Shown here in pieces: positions 43,296-58,311 of a stretch of 58,311 nt of DNA. The notes beneath the pieces were generated by a model, which saw nothing but the letters and a program-made list of their open reading frames with translations, was not told the origin of the DNA and searched no databases. Location: the NCBI GenBank assembly GCA_900546775.1, contig UREM01000011.1, positions 1-58,311 of the forward strand, read 5' to 3'. This DNA is from an uncultured Collinsella sp. (GTDB taxonomy: Bacteria; Actinomycetota; Coriobacteriia; Coriobacteriales; Coriobacteriaceae). The position numbers and the translations under genes are program-made. Position 1 is the stretch's first letter. Each line of letters opens with the position of its first letter.

Positions 43296-44672
43296 ATGTG
43301 GGCATACGAGACGACGTTCTATCAGATCTATCCGCTGGGCTTTTGCGGAGCTCCGCGCGAAAACGCCGCGCCCGTTGCCGAAGATGAGCTCGCCCAGGCT
43401 GCCAACGCCGCGCCCAACCCCGATGCCCCCATCATGAAGATCGCCCAATGGGCCGACTACCTGCAGGAACTCGGCGTTGGCGCTGTGCTCATCAACCCGC
43501 CGCTCGAGTCCGATAGCCATGGCTACGACACGCGCAGCCTGCGCCACATCGACCGCCGCCTGGGTGGGGACGCCGACTTTGCCGCCGTATGCGACACGCT
43601 GCATGCCCATGGCATCCGCGTGGTGCTCGATGCCGTCTTTAACCATGTGGGCCGTGGCTTTTGGGCCTTCCGCGACGTGCAGGAGCGCAAGTGGGACTCG
43701 CCCTACAAGGACTGGTTCCACATCAGCTTTGACGGCGACTCCTGCTATGGCGACGGCTTTTGGTACGAGGGCTGGGAAGGCCATTTTGAGCTTGTAAAGC
43801 TCAACCTGCAAAATCCCGCTGTGGTCGATTACCTGCTCGAGTCTGTGCGCCGTTGGACCGACGTCTTTGGCGTCGACGGCCTGCGCCTGGACGTTGCCTA
43901 TATGCTCGACCGCGACTTCATGCGCCGCTTGCACGCCTTTACCCGTGAGCTCAAGCCTGATTTCGTGCTGATCGGCGAGACGCTCCACGGCGACTACAAC
44001 CAGATCGTCAACGACGAGATGCTTGACTCCTGCACCAACTACGAGTGCTACAAGGGCCTGTACTCCAGCTTTAACTCGGTCAATATGTTCGAGATCGCGC
44101 ACTCGCTACACCGTCAGTTTGGCGGCGACCCCTGGTGCATCTACCGCGGCAAGCACCTGCTGTCGTTTGTCGACAACCACGACGTGCCACGCCTGGCGAG
44201 CATCCTCACCGACAAGTCTTGCCTGCGTCCCGCCTATGGCATGCTCTTTGGCATGCCGGGCATCCCGTGCGTCTACTATGGCAGCGAGTGGGGAATTGCT
44301 GGCGAAAAGGGCGGCTCCGATGGCGACTGGGCGCTGCGCCCTGCGCTCGATGAGCCTGCGCCCAACGAGCTGACGGCGTTCATCACGCAGCTTGCGCACC
44401 TTCGCTCGGCCGACGACGCGGCGGCCCGTGCTCTCAACTACGGCGCCTGTCGCAACGTGGTGATCCAGAACAAGCAGCTGCTGTTCGAGCGCGCCTGCGA
44501 CGACGCGACGGTGCTCGTGGCGGTGAACGCCGTGAACGAGCCCTATACCTTTGGAGCCGGCGAGCTCAACGGCTCCTTCGTCGACCTGCTTGCCGACGAT
44601 GCGCCCACGGTCGAGCTGACAGGCTCCCTTGAACTTGCACCCTATGAGGTGCGCTATCTGCTGAGGGCCTAG
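43296..44672 (+). CDS. GH13 alpha-amylase-family glycosidase
   Basis: 458 residues. The four GH13 regions are present: DAVFNHVG (near 111), GLRLDVAYML with nucleophile Asp near 198, IGETLHGD with acid Glu near 228, and FVDNHDV near 293. There is no signal peptide, so it is cytosolic, acting on maltodextrins or related alpha-glucans. It lacks the N-terminal beta-sandwich of neopullulanases and is compact. It reads into the glycosylase gene four bases downstream. Confidence 0.9.
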   Translation: MWAYETTFYQIYPLGFCGAPRENAAPVAEDELAQAANAAPNPDAPIMKIAQWADYLQELGVGAVLINPPLESDSHGYDTRSLRHIDRRLGGDADFAAVCDTLHAHGIRVVLDAVFNHVGRGFWAFRDVQERKWDSPYKDWFHISFDGDSCYGDGFWYEGWEGHFELVKLNLQNPAVVDYLLESVRRWTDVFGVDGLRLDVAYMLDRDFMRRLHAFTRELKPDFVLIGETLHGDYNQIVNDEMLDSCTNYECYKGLYSSFNSVNMFEIAHSLHRQFGGDPWCIYRGKHLLSFVDNHDVPRLASILTDKSCLRPAYGMLFGMPGIPCVYYGSEWGIAGEKGGSDGDWALRPALDEPAPNELTAFITQLAHLRSADDAAARALNYGACRNVVIQNKQLLFERACDDATVLVAVNAVNEPYTFGAGELNGSFVDLLADDAPTVELTGSLELAPYEVRYLLRA

Positions 44673-44675
44673 CCC

Positions 44676-45245
44676 ATGGCTGCGTCCGACGAGGGCTATC
44701 AACATATTGAGCATGGGTTTGAGCCCGTGTTCGACCAGCACTCGCGCGTTTTGGTGCTCGGGTCGTTTCCCTCGGTGCTTTCGCGTGCCAATGCCTTCTA
44801 TTACGGCAATCCTCAGAATCGCTTTTGGCGCGTGATGGCCGCCTGCCTCGGTGTGCCTGTGCCGCCCAACGAGGGCGATCCTTTGGCAAGCGGTGAGCCC
44901 GCGACGCTCGATGCCTCCATTGCTGCCAAGCGATCCATGCTGCTGAACGGCGGCGTGGCCCTGTGGGATGTGATTGAGAGTTGCGACATTAAGGGCTCGA
45001 GCGACGCGAGCATTCGCAACGTTGTGCCGGCACATATCGAGCGCATTGCCGGCGCCGCTTCCATTGAGCAGGTGATATGCAACGGTGGTACAGCTGGCCG
45101 GCTCTACAAGCGCTATCTACAAGAACGCACCGGGCTGCCCGCCATCGTCCTGCCCTCGACAAGTCCTGCCAATGCGGCATGGCGCCTGGAGCGGCTTGTC
45201 GAGCGGTGGAGCGGCGCCGCTGATTGGCGGGCTTCTTCGATTTAG
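44676..45245 (+). CDS. DNA-deoxyinosine/uracil-DNA glycosylase family protein
   Basis: 189 residues. The UDG-fold motif 1 LGSFPS (near 30) followed by FYYGNPQNRFWRVM, and motif 2 LPSTSPANA (near 166) match the group annotated as DNA-deoxyinosine glycosylase. It would remove hypoxanthine or related damaged bases from DNA. It begins four bases after the GH13 stop, so is co-transcribed though functionally unrelated. Its stop overlaps that of the convergent next gene by four bases. Confidence 0.85.
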   Translation: MAASDEGYQHIEHGFEPVFDQHSRVLVLGSFPSVLSRANAFYYGNPQNRFWRVMAACLGVPVPPNEGDPLASGEPATLDASIAAKRSMLLNGGVALWDVIESCDIKGSSDASIRNVVPAHIERIAGAASIEQVICNGGTAGRLYKRYLQERTGLPAIVLPSTSPANAAWRLERLVERWSGAADWRASSI

Positions 45246-45895
45246 CAGTTTGAGTGCTTGGCAAGACGTCTCATAACGGCGTGCCAGATTGGTGTGGGCA
45301 GTGCAGGCTCGGCGCGCACCATGCCTTCGGTGTCGACGCCGCCCGTTGCGGCGCCACCGAGCTTCTGCGCGTGTTCGACGGAACACCCCATGCGAACGGC
45401 GCCCACGAGCTTGTCCATGGCCTCCGAAAACGGTCGCCGCAAGAGTCCCATGCGCGGGGAGCGACGAAGCGCCGCAATGCCGCTGTCGGCGCAGATGACA
45501 ACGCCGCCACACCACAATTGGCCCTGGCGCTCGCATGCCTTGTGCAGACGAACGGCGGCCCAACGCGCCTGCTCAGCGCCCTCTTGTGCGGCTCGAATCA
45601 CGGCATAGACACGCGTTCCCGTACCGCCAAGGCGATCGAGTATCTGCTCGACAGCGATCATCGCCTCATCATCAAATGCACCATTAACAGCGAGCACCAT
45701 GCCATTGACTGCACCGGCGTCATTTGCCTCCAAATCGACCCGGCGGGGGAGCGTGGTGCCAGAAAGCTGAGCATAGGCGGCAATGGCATCCTGCAGGTCC
45801 CAGAGCAAAAACTCAAGATCGGCGCTATCGGGAATGCTGATATACGCAATGGTTCGCAACGTTTTTGGCACATCGCCGCGTGCGGTCGTCTCCAT
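45242..45895 (-). CDS. hypothetical protein, possibly flavodoxin-fold
   Basis: 217 residues, not recognised with confidence. It begins with RTIAYISIPDSADLEFLL and has alternating strand/helix spacing, a long helix with EQARWAAVRLHKAC, then LWCGGVVICADSGIAALRRSPRMG and RPFSEAMDKLVGAVRMG, loosely like the C-terminal part of NADPH-dependent FMN reductases. The flavin-binding P-loop is not apparent. GGAGG-like AAAGGAGG is just upstream of the ATG. Convergent with the glycosylase gene. Confidence 0.6.
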   Translation of the reverse strand: METTARGDVPKTLRTIAYISIPDSADLEFLLWDLQDAIAAYAQLSGTTLPRRVDLEANDAGAVNGMVLAVNGAFDDEAMIAVEQILDRLGGTGTRVYAVIRAAQEGAEQARWAAVRLHKACERQGQLWCGGVVICADSGIAALRRSPRMGLLRRPFSEAMDKLVGAVRMGCSVEHAQKLGGAATGGVDTEGMVRAEPALPTPIWHAVMRRLAKHSNC

Positions 45896-45988
45896 GCCGC
45901 CTCCTTTCCGGTTCGTTTCCGTTTAGGTTACACCGTCTGGCGGCGCCTCGCCGCGCTATCCTAGTGCAACCCTTACGAAAGGAACGCC

Positions 45989-47125
45989 ATGCGCCTGCCC
46001 ATGAATACCTCGCTTGCCACGCTCAAGCCCTCCGGCATCCGTCGGATTAACGCGCTCGCTGCCCAGCACCCAGGATGCATTGCGCTCGCGCTCGGCGAGC
46101 CCGATTTTCCCACGCCCGATGTGATTAGCGCCGAAGTGACTGCCTCGCTGGACCGCGGCGACACGCACTATCCGCCCAACAACGGTCGCCCCGCCCTGCG
46201 CGAGGCGCTGTCTGCCTACATGGAGGACGCGGGCCTGGCGTTTTCGGCCGACGAGGTCATCCTGACCGACGGCGCGACCGAGGCTCTGTCGGCAACATTC
46301 ATGGCTATGCTCAACCCCGGCGACGAGGTCATTATCCCCACGCCGGCCTTTGGCCTGTACGAGAGCATCGTCGTGGCCAACCACGCCAAAGCGGTCTATT
46401 TGGACACGGAGCCCGCACAATTTCAGATTGACGAGGACGCCCTTCGCGCCTGCGTGACGTCGGCGACGAAGGCCATCGTCATCTGCTCGCCCAACAATCC
46501 CACGGGCTGTATCCTCAACGCGGCTTCGCTCGACGCCGTGGCGCGCGTGGCGGAGCAGGCGGGCATCTACGTAGTCTGCGACGACGTATACAACCGCCTC
46601 GTCTATGTGGACGGCTACGAGCGCTTTGCCCAGCGCCACCCGGAGCTGCGCGAGCAGACGGTCGTCATCGAGAGCTTTTCCAAACCCTGGGCCATGACGG
46701 GCTGGCGCTTGGGCTGGCTCGCAGCCGCAGCCCCCGTCACCGCCGAGATCGCAAAGGCCCACCAATACCTAGTATCGAGCGCCGTCTCCTTCGAGATGGA
46801 CGCCGCGGCGCGAGCCCTGACCGTCGACCCAACCCCCATGCTCAAAGTCTATCGAGCTCGCCGCGAACGCGTGCTCGCAGCCCTAGACGCCATGGGCCTC
46901 GACGTAGTGGAACCGGCAGGCGCCTTCTACGCCTTCCCCAGCATCAAACAATTCGGCCTAACCAGCGAAGACTTCTGCATCAAAGCCATCAAAGAAGCCG
47001 GCGTAGCCCTAGTCCCAGGCGACTGTTTCGGCACCGAAGGCCACATCCGCCTAAGCTACTGCGTCTCCGACCAAGATCTAGACGAAGGCCTCCACCGCCT
47101 GTCCACCTTCCTTTCAACCCTGTAG
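45989..47125 (+). CDS. class I/II PLP-dependent aminotransferase
   Basis: 378 residues. Fold-type I features: ALGEPDFPTP near 34, YPPNNGRPALREALS near 60, SPNNPTG near 170, CDDVYNRL near 200, and the PLP lysine in SFSKPWAMTGWRLGW near 230-244. It transfers amino groups; substrate is likely an aromatic or aliphatic amino acid. Codon use changes after about 46850: CTA, GAA, AAA and GTA become common, while the first 280 codons use CTG/CTC and GAG almost only. The reading frame is intact. This suggests a mosaic gene. Confidence 0.9.
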   Translation: MRLPMNTSLATLKPSGIRRINALAAQHPGCIALALGEPDFPTPDVISAEVTASLDRGDTHYPPNNGRPALREALSAYMEDAGLAFSADEVILTDGATEALSATFMAMLNPGDEVIIPTPAFGLYESIVVANHAKAVYLDTEPAQFQIDEDALRACVTSATKAIVICSPNNPTGCILNAASLDAVARVAEQAGIYVVCDDVYNRLVYVDGYERFAQRHPELREQTVVIESFSKPWAMTGWRLGWLAAAAPVTAEIAKAHQYLVSSAVSFEMDAAARALTVDPTPMLKVYRARRERVLAALDAMGLDVVEPAGAFYAFPSIKQFGLTSEDFCIKAIKEAGVALVPGDCFGTEGHIRLSYCVSDQDLDEGLHRLSTFLSTL

Positions 47126-47192
47126 CCCAACGGGACCCAAACCATCAGCCCACCGACCCAAGCATCATGAGTGGGGCGCGCCGCTCAACGGA

Positions 47193-47380
47193 CACGAGGA
47201 TTCGCCGCAAAGTTACCGCAGCTCCGGCCCGAGGGGACGGGTCGAGATTTTCGTAGATTCCGCACGAGCCGAAGGCCACTTAATGTGGCCTTCGTGCGAG
47301 CCAGGACTTGACCGAGCGAAAATCTCGACCCGTCCCCTCGGACCGGAGCGTATGCAGGGTTTGTGTGCGAATCCTCGCGC
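47193..47380. repeat. 188-bp nested palindromic element
   Basis: Three nested inverted repeats share one centre: GAGGATTCGC (47197) with GCGAATCCTC (47368), 32-base arms 47222-47253 with 47317-47348 (one mismatch, core GAGGGGACGGGTCGAGATTT), and a central stem CGCACGA.GAAGGCCAC / GTGGCCTTCGTGCG around TTAAT (about 47260-47299). The centre resembles the last 30 bases of the window. No protein is encoded. Confidence 0.85.
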
Positions 47381-47383
47381 CCG

Positions 47384-47412
47384 TTGACCGACGCCGGGGT
47401 CCCCGCCATAAT
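47384..47412 (+). promoter_or_regulatory. promoter of rplJL
   Basis: TTGACC (47384-47389), a 17-base spacer and CATAAT (47407-47412), about 20 bases before the start of the L10 leader structure. Confidence 0.65.
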
Positions 47413-47433
47413 ACTTTCGGTTCACGCACGAAT

Positions 47434-47510
47434 CCGCTGCCAGAGACAGCCGGCGCAAACGGGTCTTACCCGCGAGCTTAATGGGACTTCCCGCCAGCCG
47501 AGGTGGTCGA
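47434..47510 (+). ncRNA. ribosomal protein L10 leader
   Basis: The RNA contains CCGCTGCCAGAGACAGCCGG, an inner stem CGGGTCTTACCCG, CTTAATGGGA and GCCAGCCGAGGTGG. The AGACAGCCGG...CCGAGGTGG layout is that of L10 leaders, bound by the L10-L12 complex to repress its own operon. Confidence 0.75.
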
Positions 47511-47526
47511 GTAGATATGTCTTCTC

Positions 47527-47563
47527 GCCCCCGTCGCTCATGCAGCGCGGGGGCTTTCTTTTT
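47527..47563 (+). terminator. terminator in the rplJ leader
   Basis: The stem GCCCCCG/CGGGGGC is followed by TTTCTTTTT. It sits between the L10 leader and rplJ, so it must be read through; it may be the attenuator that sets L10-L12 production relative to transcript start. Confidence 0.8.
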
Positions 47564-47628
47564 GGACATGCCCCCGTCACGTCCTTGTGGCGGACCGTGC
47601 CCGGAAAGAATTCGAGGAGGTGTAATTC

Positions 47629-48150
47629 ATGCCCCAGCAGTACAAAATCGACAAGGTTGCAGAGATCGAGTCCCGTATCGCCGAGAACGCCGGTCTGTTC
47701 GTCGTCAACTACAACGGTCTGACGGTTAAGCAGGCTCAGGAGCTGCGTCATCAGCTTCGCGAGTGCGGCGCCGAGATGAAGGTCTACAAGAACAACCTGG
47801 TCAAGATCGCTCTCAAGAACCAGGAGCAGCCCGAGATCGACGAGATCCTCGCCGGCCCCGTCGCTTATGTGTTCTACGAGACCGAGCCGGTCGAGGCCGC
47901 TAAGGCCCTTAAGGACTTCTCCGCTAAGTCCAAGGGCGTCCTTGAGATCAAGGGCGGTATCTCCGACGGCAAGGCCGTTTCCGCCGATGATGTTAAGGCT
48001 ATCGCCGAGCTGCCCACCAAGGATCAGCTTCTCGGCCAGATCGCCGGTCTCATCTCCGGTTTCGCTCGCGACATCGCTGTCTGCGTCAACGGCGTTTCCT
48101 CTGGTCTCGCTCGTTCGATCCAGCAGGTCTCCGAGCAGAAGGCAGCCTAG
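47629..48150 (+). CDS. rplJ: 50S ribosomal protein L10
   Basis: 173 residues. The N-terminal RNA-binding domain (IDKVAEIESRIAENAGLFVVNYNGL and KVYKNNLVKIAL) and the C-terminal helix that carries L7/L12 dimers are present. Part of the ribosomal stalk. GAGGAGG lies ten bases before the ATG. Its transcript starts upstream of the L10 leader and continues to rplL. Confidence 0.97.
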   Translation: MPQQYKIDKVAEIESRIAENAGLFVVNYNGLTVKQAQELRHQLRECGAEMKVYKNNLVKIALKNQEQPEIDEILAGPVAYVFYETEPVEAAKALKDFSAKSKGVLEIKGGISDGKAVSADDVKAIAELPTKDQLLGQIAGLISGFARDIAVCVNGVSSGLARSIQQVSEQKAA

Positions 48151-48252
48151 TTGCTGTTTTCACCCGCGGCGGCAACGCCGCACCCCTGGCGCATTCGCGC
48201 CGTGTTTTAACTGATCTCCGTGCATCCGCACGGAAACCGAAAGGACTTAGAA

Positions 48253-48630
48253 ATGGCTAAGCTTACCACCGATGAGATCATCGATGCTCTTAAGGAAATG
48301 ACCCTTCTCGAGGCTTCCGAGCTCGTCAAGGCTATCGAGGACACCTTCGGCGTTTCCGCCGCTGCTCCTGCTGCTGTTGTCGCCGCTCCCGCTGCTGGCG
48401 CTGCTGAGGCCGAGGAGAAGACCGAGTTTGACGTCGTGCTCGAGGGCTTCGGCGACAACAAGATTCAGGTCATCAAGGCCGTCCGTGAGCTCACCAACCT
48501 TGGCCTGAAGGAGGCCAAGGAGGTCGTCGAGGGCGCTCCCAAGGCTGTTCTCGAGGGTGCCAAGAAGGAGGACGCCGAGGCTGCCAAGGAGAAGCTCGAG
48601 GCTGCTGGCGCTGCTGTCACCCTCAAGTAA
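48253..48630 (+). CDS. rplL: 50S ribosomal protein L7/L12
   Basis: 125 residues. N-terminal dimerisation helices ([20 protein letters not shown]), an Ala/Pro hinge, and the C-terminal domain [20 protein letters not shown] with [14 protein letters not shown]. It recruits translation GTPases. The start at 48253 follows the family; an upstream in-frame ATG at 48220 lies in the leader. Followed by a strong terminator. Confidence 0.98.
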   Translation: MAKLTTDEIIDALKEMTLLEASELVKAIEDTFGVSAAAPAAVVAAPAAGAAEAEEKTEFDVVLEGFGDNKIQVIKAVRELTNLGLKEAKEVVEGAPKAVLEGAKKEDAEAAKEKLEAAGAAVTLK

Positions 48631-48657
48631 TCAGGCTTTCTCGCTAGATTCCTTTGC

Positions 48658-48697
48658 AGACGGGGTTCGCATTGCGAGCCCCGTCTTTTTTATTTTT
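48658..48697 (+). terminator. terminator of rplJL
   Basis: An 8-bp stem (AGACGGGG with CCCCGTCT), extended by TTCGC/GCGA, followed by TTTTTTATTTTT. This separates rplJL from galU and rpoBC. The rest of 48698-48944 shows no gene. Confidence 0.93.
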
Positions 48698-48944
48698 CGG
48701 TCCCTCGGCATCGGTTGCTCAAACTGCCATGTTCTATGATTTGCGTCGTATCGGGTGCCCTGCCGTTGGACAATAAAATTGCACCATTCGAGCAATAATT
48801 TGCGTTGACCTGCTGAAGAATTGTCTCTGCCTTGTAGCGACATATAGTTCCAGCGGTAAGATGCTTGGGTATCGCAATTTGGTCTGCGGCTGTGTGCCGC
48901 ACGCATGGGGCGCTTTTGCGCCTGCGAAAGGATCTTTGAATAAC

Positions 48945-49853
48945 ATGAAGGCAATCATCCCCGCCGCCGGTCTTGGCACGCGTTTTCTGCCTGGCACCAA
49001 GTGCACGCCCAAAGAGATGCTGCCGGTGCTCGACAAGCCCGTCATTCAGTACGTCGTCGAGGAGGCGCTCGAGCCCGAGGAGGTCGACGATGCCATCATC
49101 GTTACTTCTCCCGGTAAGCCCGAGCTGCTGAGCTACTTCCAGCCCGATCGCTCGCTCGAGAACCTGCTGCGCGAGCGCGGCAAGAACGCCTATGCCGATG
49201 CCGTAGCCCACGCTGGCGGTATGCCGGTCGACTTCCGTTATCAGTACGAGCCCAAGGGCCTCGGCCATGCTATTCGCTCTGCTGCCGACGCCGTGGCAGG
49301 GGAGAACTTCCTGGTTCTTCTGGGCGACTACGTTGTGCCTAACCGTGACATCTGCGACAAGATGCTCGCCGTTTCCAAGGAGCACGGTGGCGCTTCGGTT
49401 ATCGCCGTCGCTGCTTGCTCGCCCGAGGAGGTCAGCCGCTACGGCGTTATCGCCGGTGAGCGCGTCGGTTCGCTCGAGGGTGCCGAGGACGTTGCCGATG
49501 CCGAGCCGGGCGCTGTCTGGCGGATCGGCGGTCTGGTCGAGAAGCCCGCTCCCGAGGCTGCTCCGTCCAACCTGTACATCGTCGGTCGCTACCTGCTGAG
49601 CCCGCTGGTCATGGACCTGCTGGTAGATCAGCAGGCCGGCAAGGGCGGCGAGATCCAGCTGACCGACGCCATGGCCCGTTCGCTTGACCGTGAGGCCATG
49701 TACGCAGTCGTCATCGACCCGCTGTCGGGCTACGACACCGGCACTCCCTCTGGCTGGATGGCCACCAACGCCCTCATGGCCGCAAGCGATCCTCGCTTCG
49801 CAGACGCCTTCTGGGACGCCATCGACGAGCGCGGCGGATTGATGCGCAAATAA
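48945..49853 (+). CDS. galU: UTP-glucose-1-phosphate uridylyltransferase
   Basis: 302 residues. Nucleotide-binding AAGLGTRFLPGTK at the N-terminus, KEMLPVLDKPVIQY next, YEPKGLGHA near 100, and the catalytic-site GLVEKP near 205. It makes UDP-glucose for cell-surface polysaccharides. The start at 48945 matches the family; 28 upstream in-frame residues are unlike GalU. It is placed between rplL and rpoB with its own terminator, an unusual place for this gene. Confidence 0.94.
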   Translation: MKAIIPAAGLGTRFLPGTKCTPKEMLPVLDKPVIQYVVEEALEPEEVDDAIIVTSPGKPELLSYFQPDRSLENLLRERGKNAYADAVAHAGGMPVDFRYQYEPKGLGHAIRSAADAVAGENFLVLLGDYVVPNRDICDKMLAVSKEHGGASVIAVAACSPEEVSRYGVIAGERVGSLEGAEDVADAEPGAVWRIGGLVEKPAPEAAPSNLYIVGRYLLSPLVMDLLVDQQAGKGGEIQLTDAMARSLDREAMYAVVIDPLSGYDTGTPSGWMATNALMAASDPRFADAFWDAIDERGGLMRK

Positions 49854-49874
49854 GCCTTCGGGCATCGACATTTG

Positions 49875-49905
49875 CGGGTGCGGACTTCGGTCTGCACCCG
49901 TTTTT
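49875..49905 (+). terminator. terminator of galU
   Basis: A perfect stem CGGGTGCGGAC/GTC(T)GCACCCG-type capped by a TTCG tetraloop and followed by five T. Confidence 0.92.
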
Positions 49906-49980
49906 GTTCGCGGGCCAGTTAAACCGTTGCGGGAGGCCGGCGTTGTCCTGCAGGGGAGTGTGCGTTCACAGAAAATATAT

Positions 49981-49992
49981 GAACAGATGTTC
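49981..49992. promoter_or_regulatory. LexA-like box upstream of rpoB
   Basis: GAACAGATGTTC fits the Gram-positive SOS box core GAAC-N4-GTTC; flanks are T on the left and G on the right (full consensus CGAAC-N4-GTTCG). ACAGAAAA at 49968 and TTTTCTGT at about 50018 form an outer inverted repeat. It lies 79 bases before the probable rpoB -35. Confidence 0.45.
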
Positions 49993-50070
49993 GATACACA
50001 CCTATCTACCTGCGTGTTTTCTGTCGAAAAACTTTGCTACTCCAAAAACTCAATCGCGTCAAGGCTTTTC

Positions 50071-50098
50071 TTGCCCAACGGTCGGTACCTGATAAACT
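50071..50098 (+). promoter_or_regulatory. candidate promoter of rpoBC
   Basis: TTGCCC (50071-50076), a 16-base spacer and TAAACT (50093-50098), 74 bases before the GTG start of rpoB. Confidence 0.5.
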
Positions 50099-50171
50099 AT
50101 TAGGTTGCGATAACTGGCGAAGCTATGCCTCGCCAACCCACCGAGCATTTCCGTGAAGGAGGAAAAACCTG

Positions 50172-53663
<3,492 letters not shown>

Positions 53664-53669
53664 TTGACT

Positions 53670-58145
<4,476 letters not shown>

Positions 58146-58171
58146 TTTCCTAGTACGTTAACCGCCCTTCC

Positions 58172-58208
58172 AAAGACCCGCTACCCAACAGGGAAGCGGG
58201 TCTTTTTT
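58172..58208 (+). terminator. terminator of rpoBC
   Basis: A 10-bp stem (AAGACCCGCT with AGCGGGTCTT) followed by six T, 27 bases after rpoC. Confidence 0.92.
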
Positions 58209-58276
58209 GGTGAGGAACGTTGCCCCGACGAGCACGTCGGATTCCCGGAACGGGCCGCCCGCTGTTTAAGTTTGTC

Positions 58277-58311
58277 GCGAGTTCCGCACGCAAAGGAAAG
58301 CACTTAATGTG
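58277..58311. repeat. partial palindromic element cut by the window end
   Basis: GTTCCGCACG...GCACTTAATGTG matches the left half and centre of the element at 47256-47286 (ATTCCGCACG...CCACTTAATGTG). The right half lies outside the window. Confidence 0.6.

Noticed and set aside
49904..50092. 62-codon frame upstream of rpoB
   Set aside because: It covers the galU terminator tail, the LexA-like box and the rpoB promoter; composition is not protein-like.

Overview
The window looks like a chromosomal segment of a Collinsella-type gut actinobacterium (class Coriobacteriia). The basis is a GC-rich genome with GAG/AAG/CTG-type codons, an actinobacterial-type acidic insertion in the beta' subunit of RNA polymerase, many intergenic palindromic repeats, and a mix of PTS sugar uptake with amino-acid scavenging. 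The genus is inferred; no 16S gene is present.

Region 1 (1-13.1 kb): clpC, an M20 dipeptidase, a hipBA toxin-antitoxin pair, mntP, and a compact housekeeping run disA-ispD-ispF-cysS-rlmB-yacP (c-di-AMP synthesis, MEP isoprenoid pathway, Cys-tRNA, rRNA methylation, NYN RNase). It ends facing a one-gene HTH-HipA-like kinase locus that carries a 23-bp perfect palindrome in its promoter.

Region 2 (14.6-19.1 kb): tRNA-Thr(UGU), repeats, and a beta-glucoside module: EIIBC plus 6-phospho-beta-glucosidase, divergent from an RpiR-type regulator. The EIIBC lacks a IIA domain; a free EIIA-Glc gene lies at 37.3 kb.

Region 3 (19.4-23.97 kb): translation and transcription core: tRNA-Tyr, tRNA-Thr, tRNA-Met, tuf, rpmG, tRNA-Trp, secE, nusG, rplK, rplA. 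Two promoters here share an 18-bp identical upstream/-35 block.

Region 4 (24-47.4 kb): about 24 kb of other genes separates rplKA from rplJL-rpoBC, which are adjacent in most bacteria. It holds a decayed leucine operon whose Leu-rich leader peptide and attenuator survive, an ECF-like sigma factor with a DUF4179-type partner, a metallophosphoesterase coupled to an unusual ParB-like/BMP fusion, MscS, a three-gene ABC importer, a frameshifted WYL-type regulator, asnS, EIIA, an esterase, a FeoA-FeoB fusion, an MFS exporter, a GH13 enzyme, a deoxyinosine/uracil-DNA glycosylase and an aminotransferase. Six hairpins with related architecture but different stems punctuate the region.

Region 5 (47.4-58.3 kb): L10 leader with terminator, rplJ, rplL, galU, rpoB, rpoC. 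The strongest unexpected signal is in rpoC. Its product runs about 230 residues past the conserved IPAGTG motif and contains a helix-hairpin-helix segment that aligns without gaps to the C-terminal domain of the RNA polymerase alpha subunit, keeping the equivalents of the DNA-contact residues R265, N268, G296, K298 and E302.
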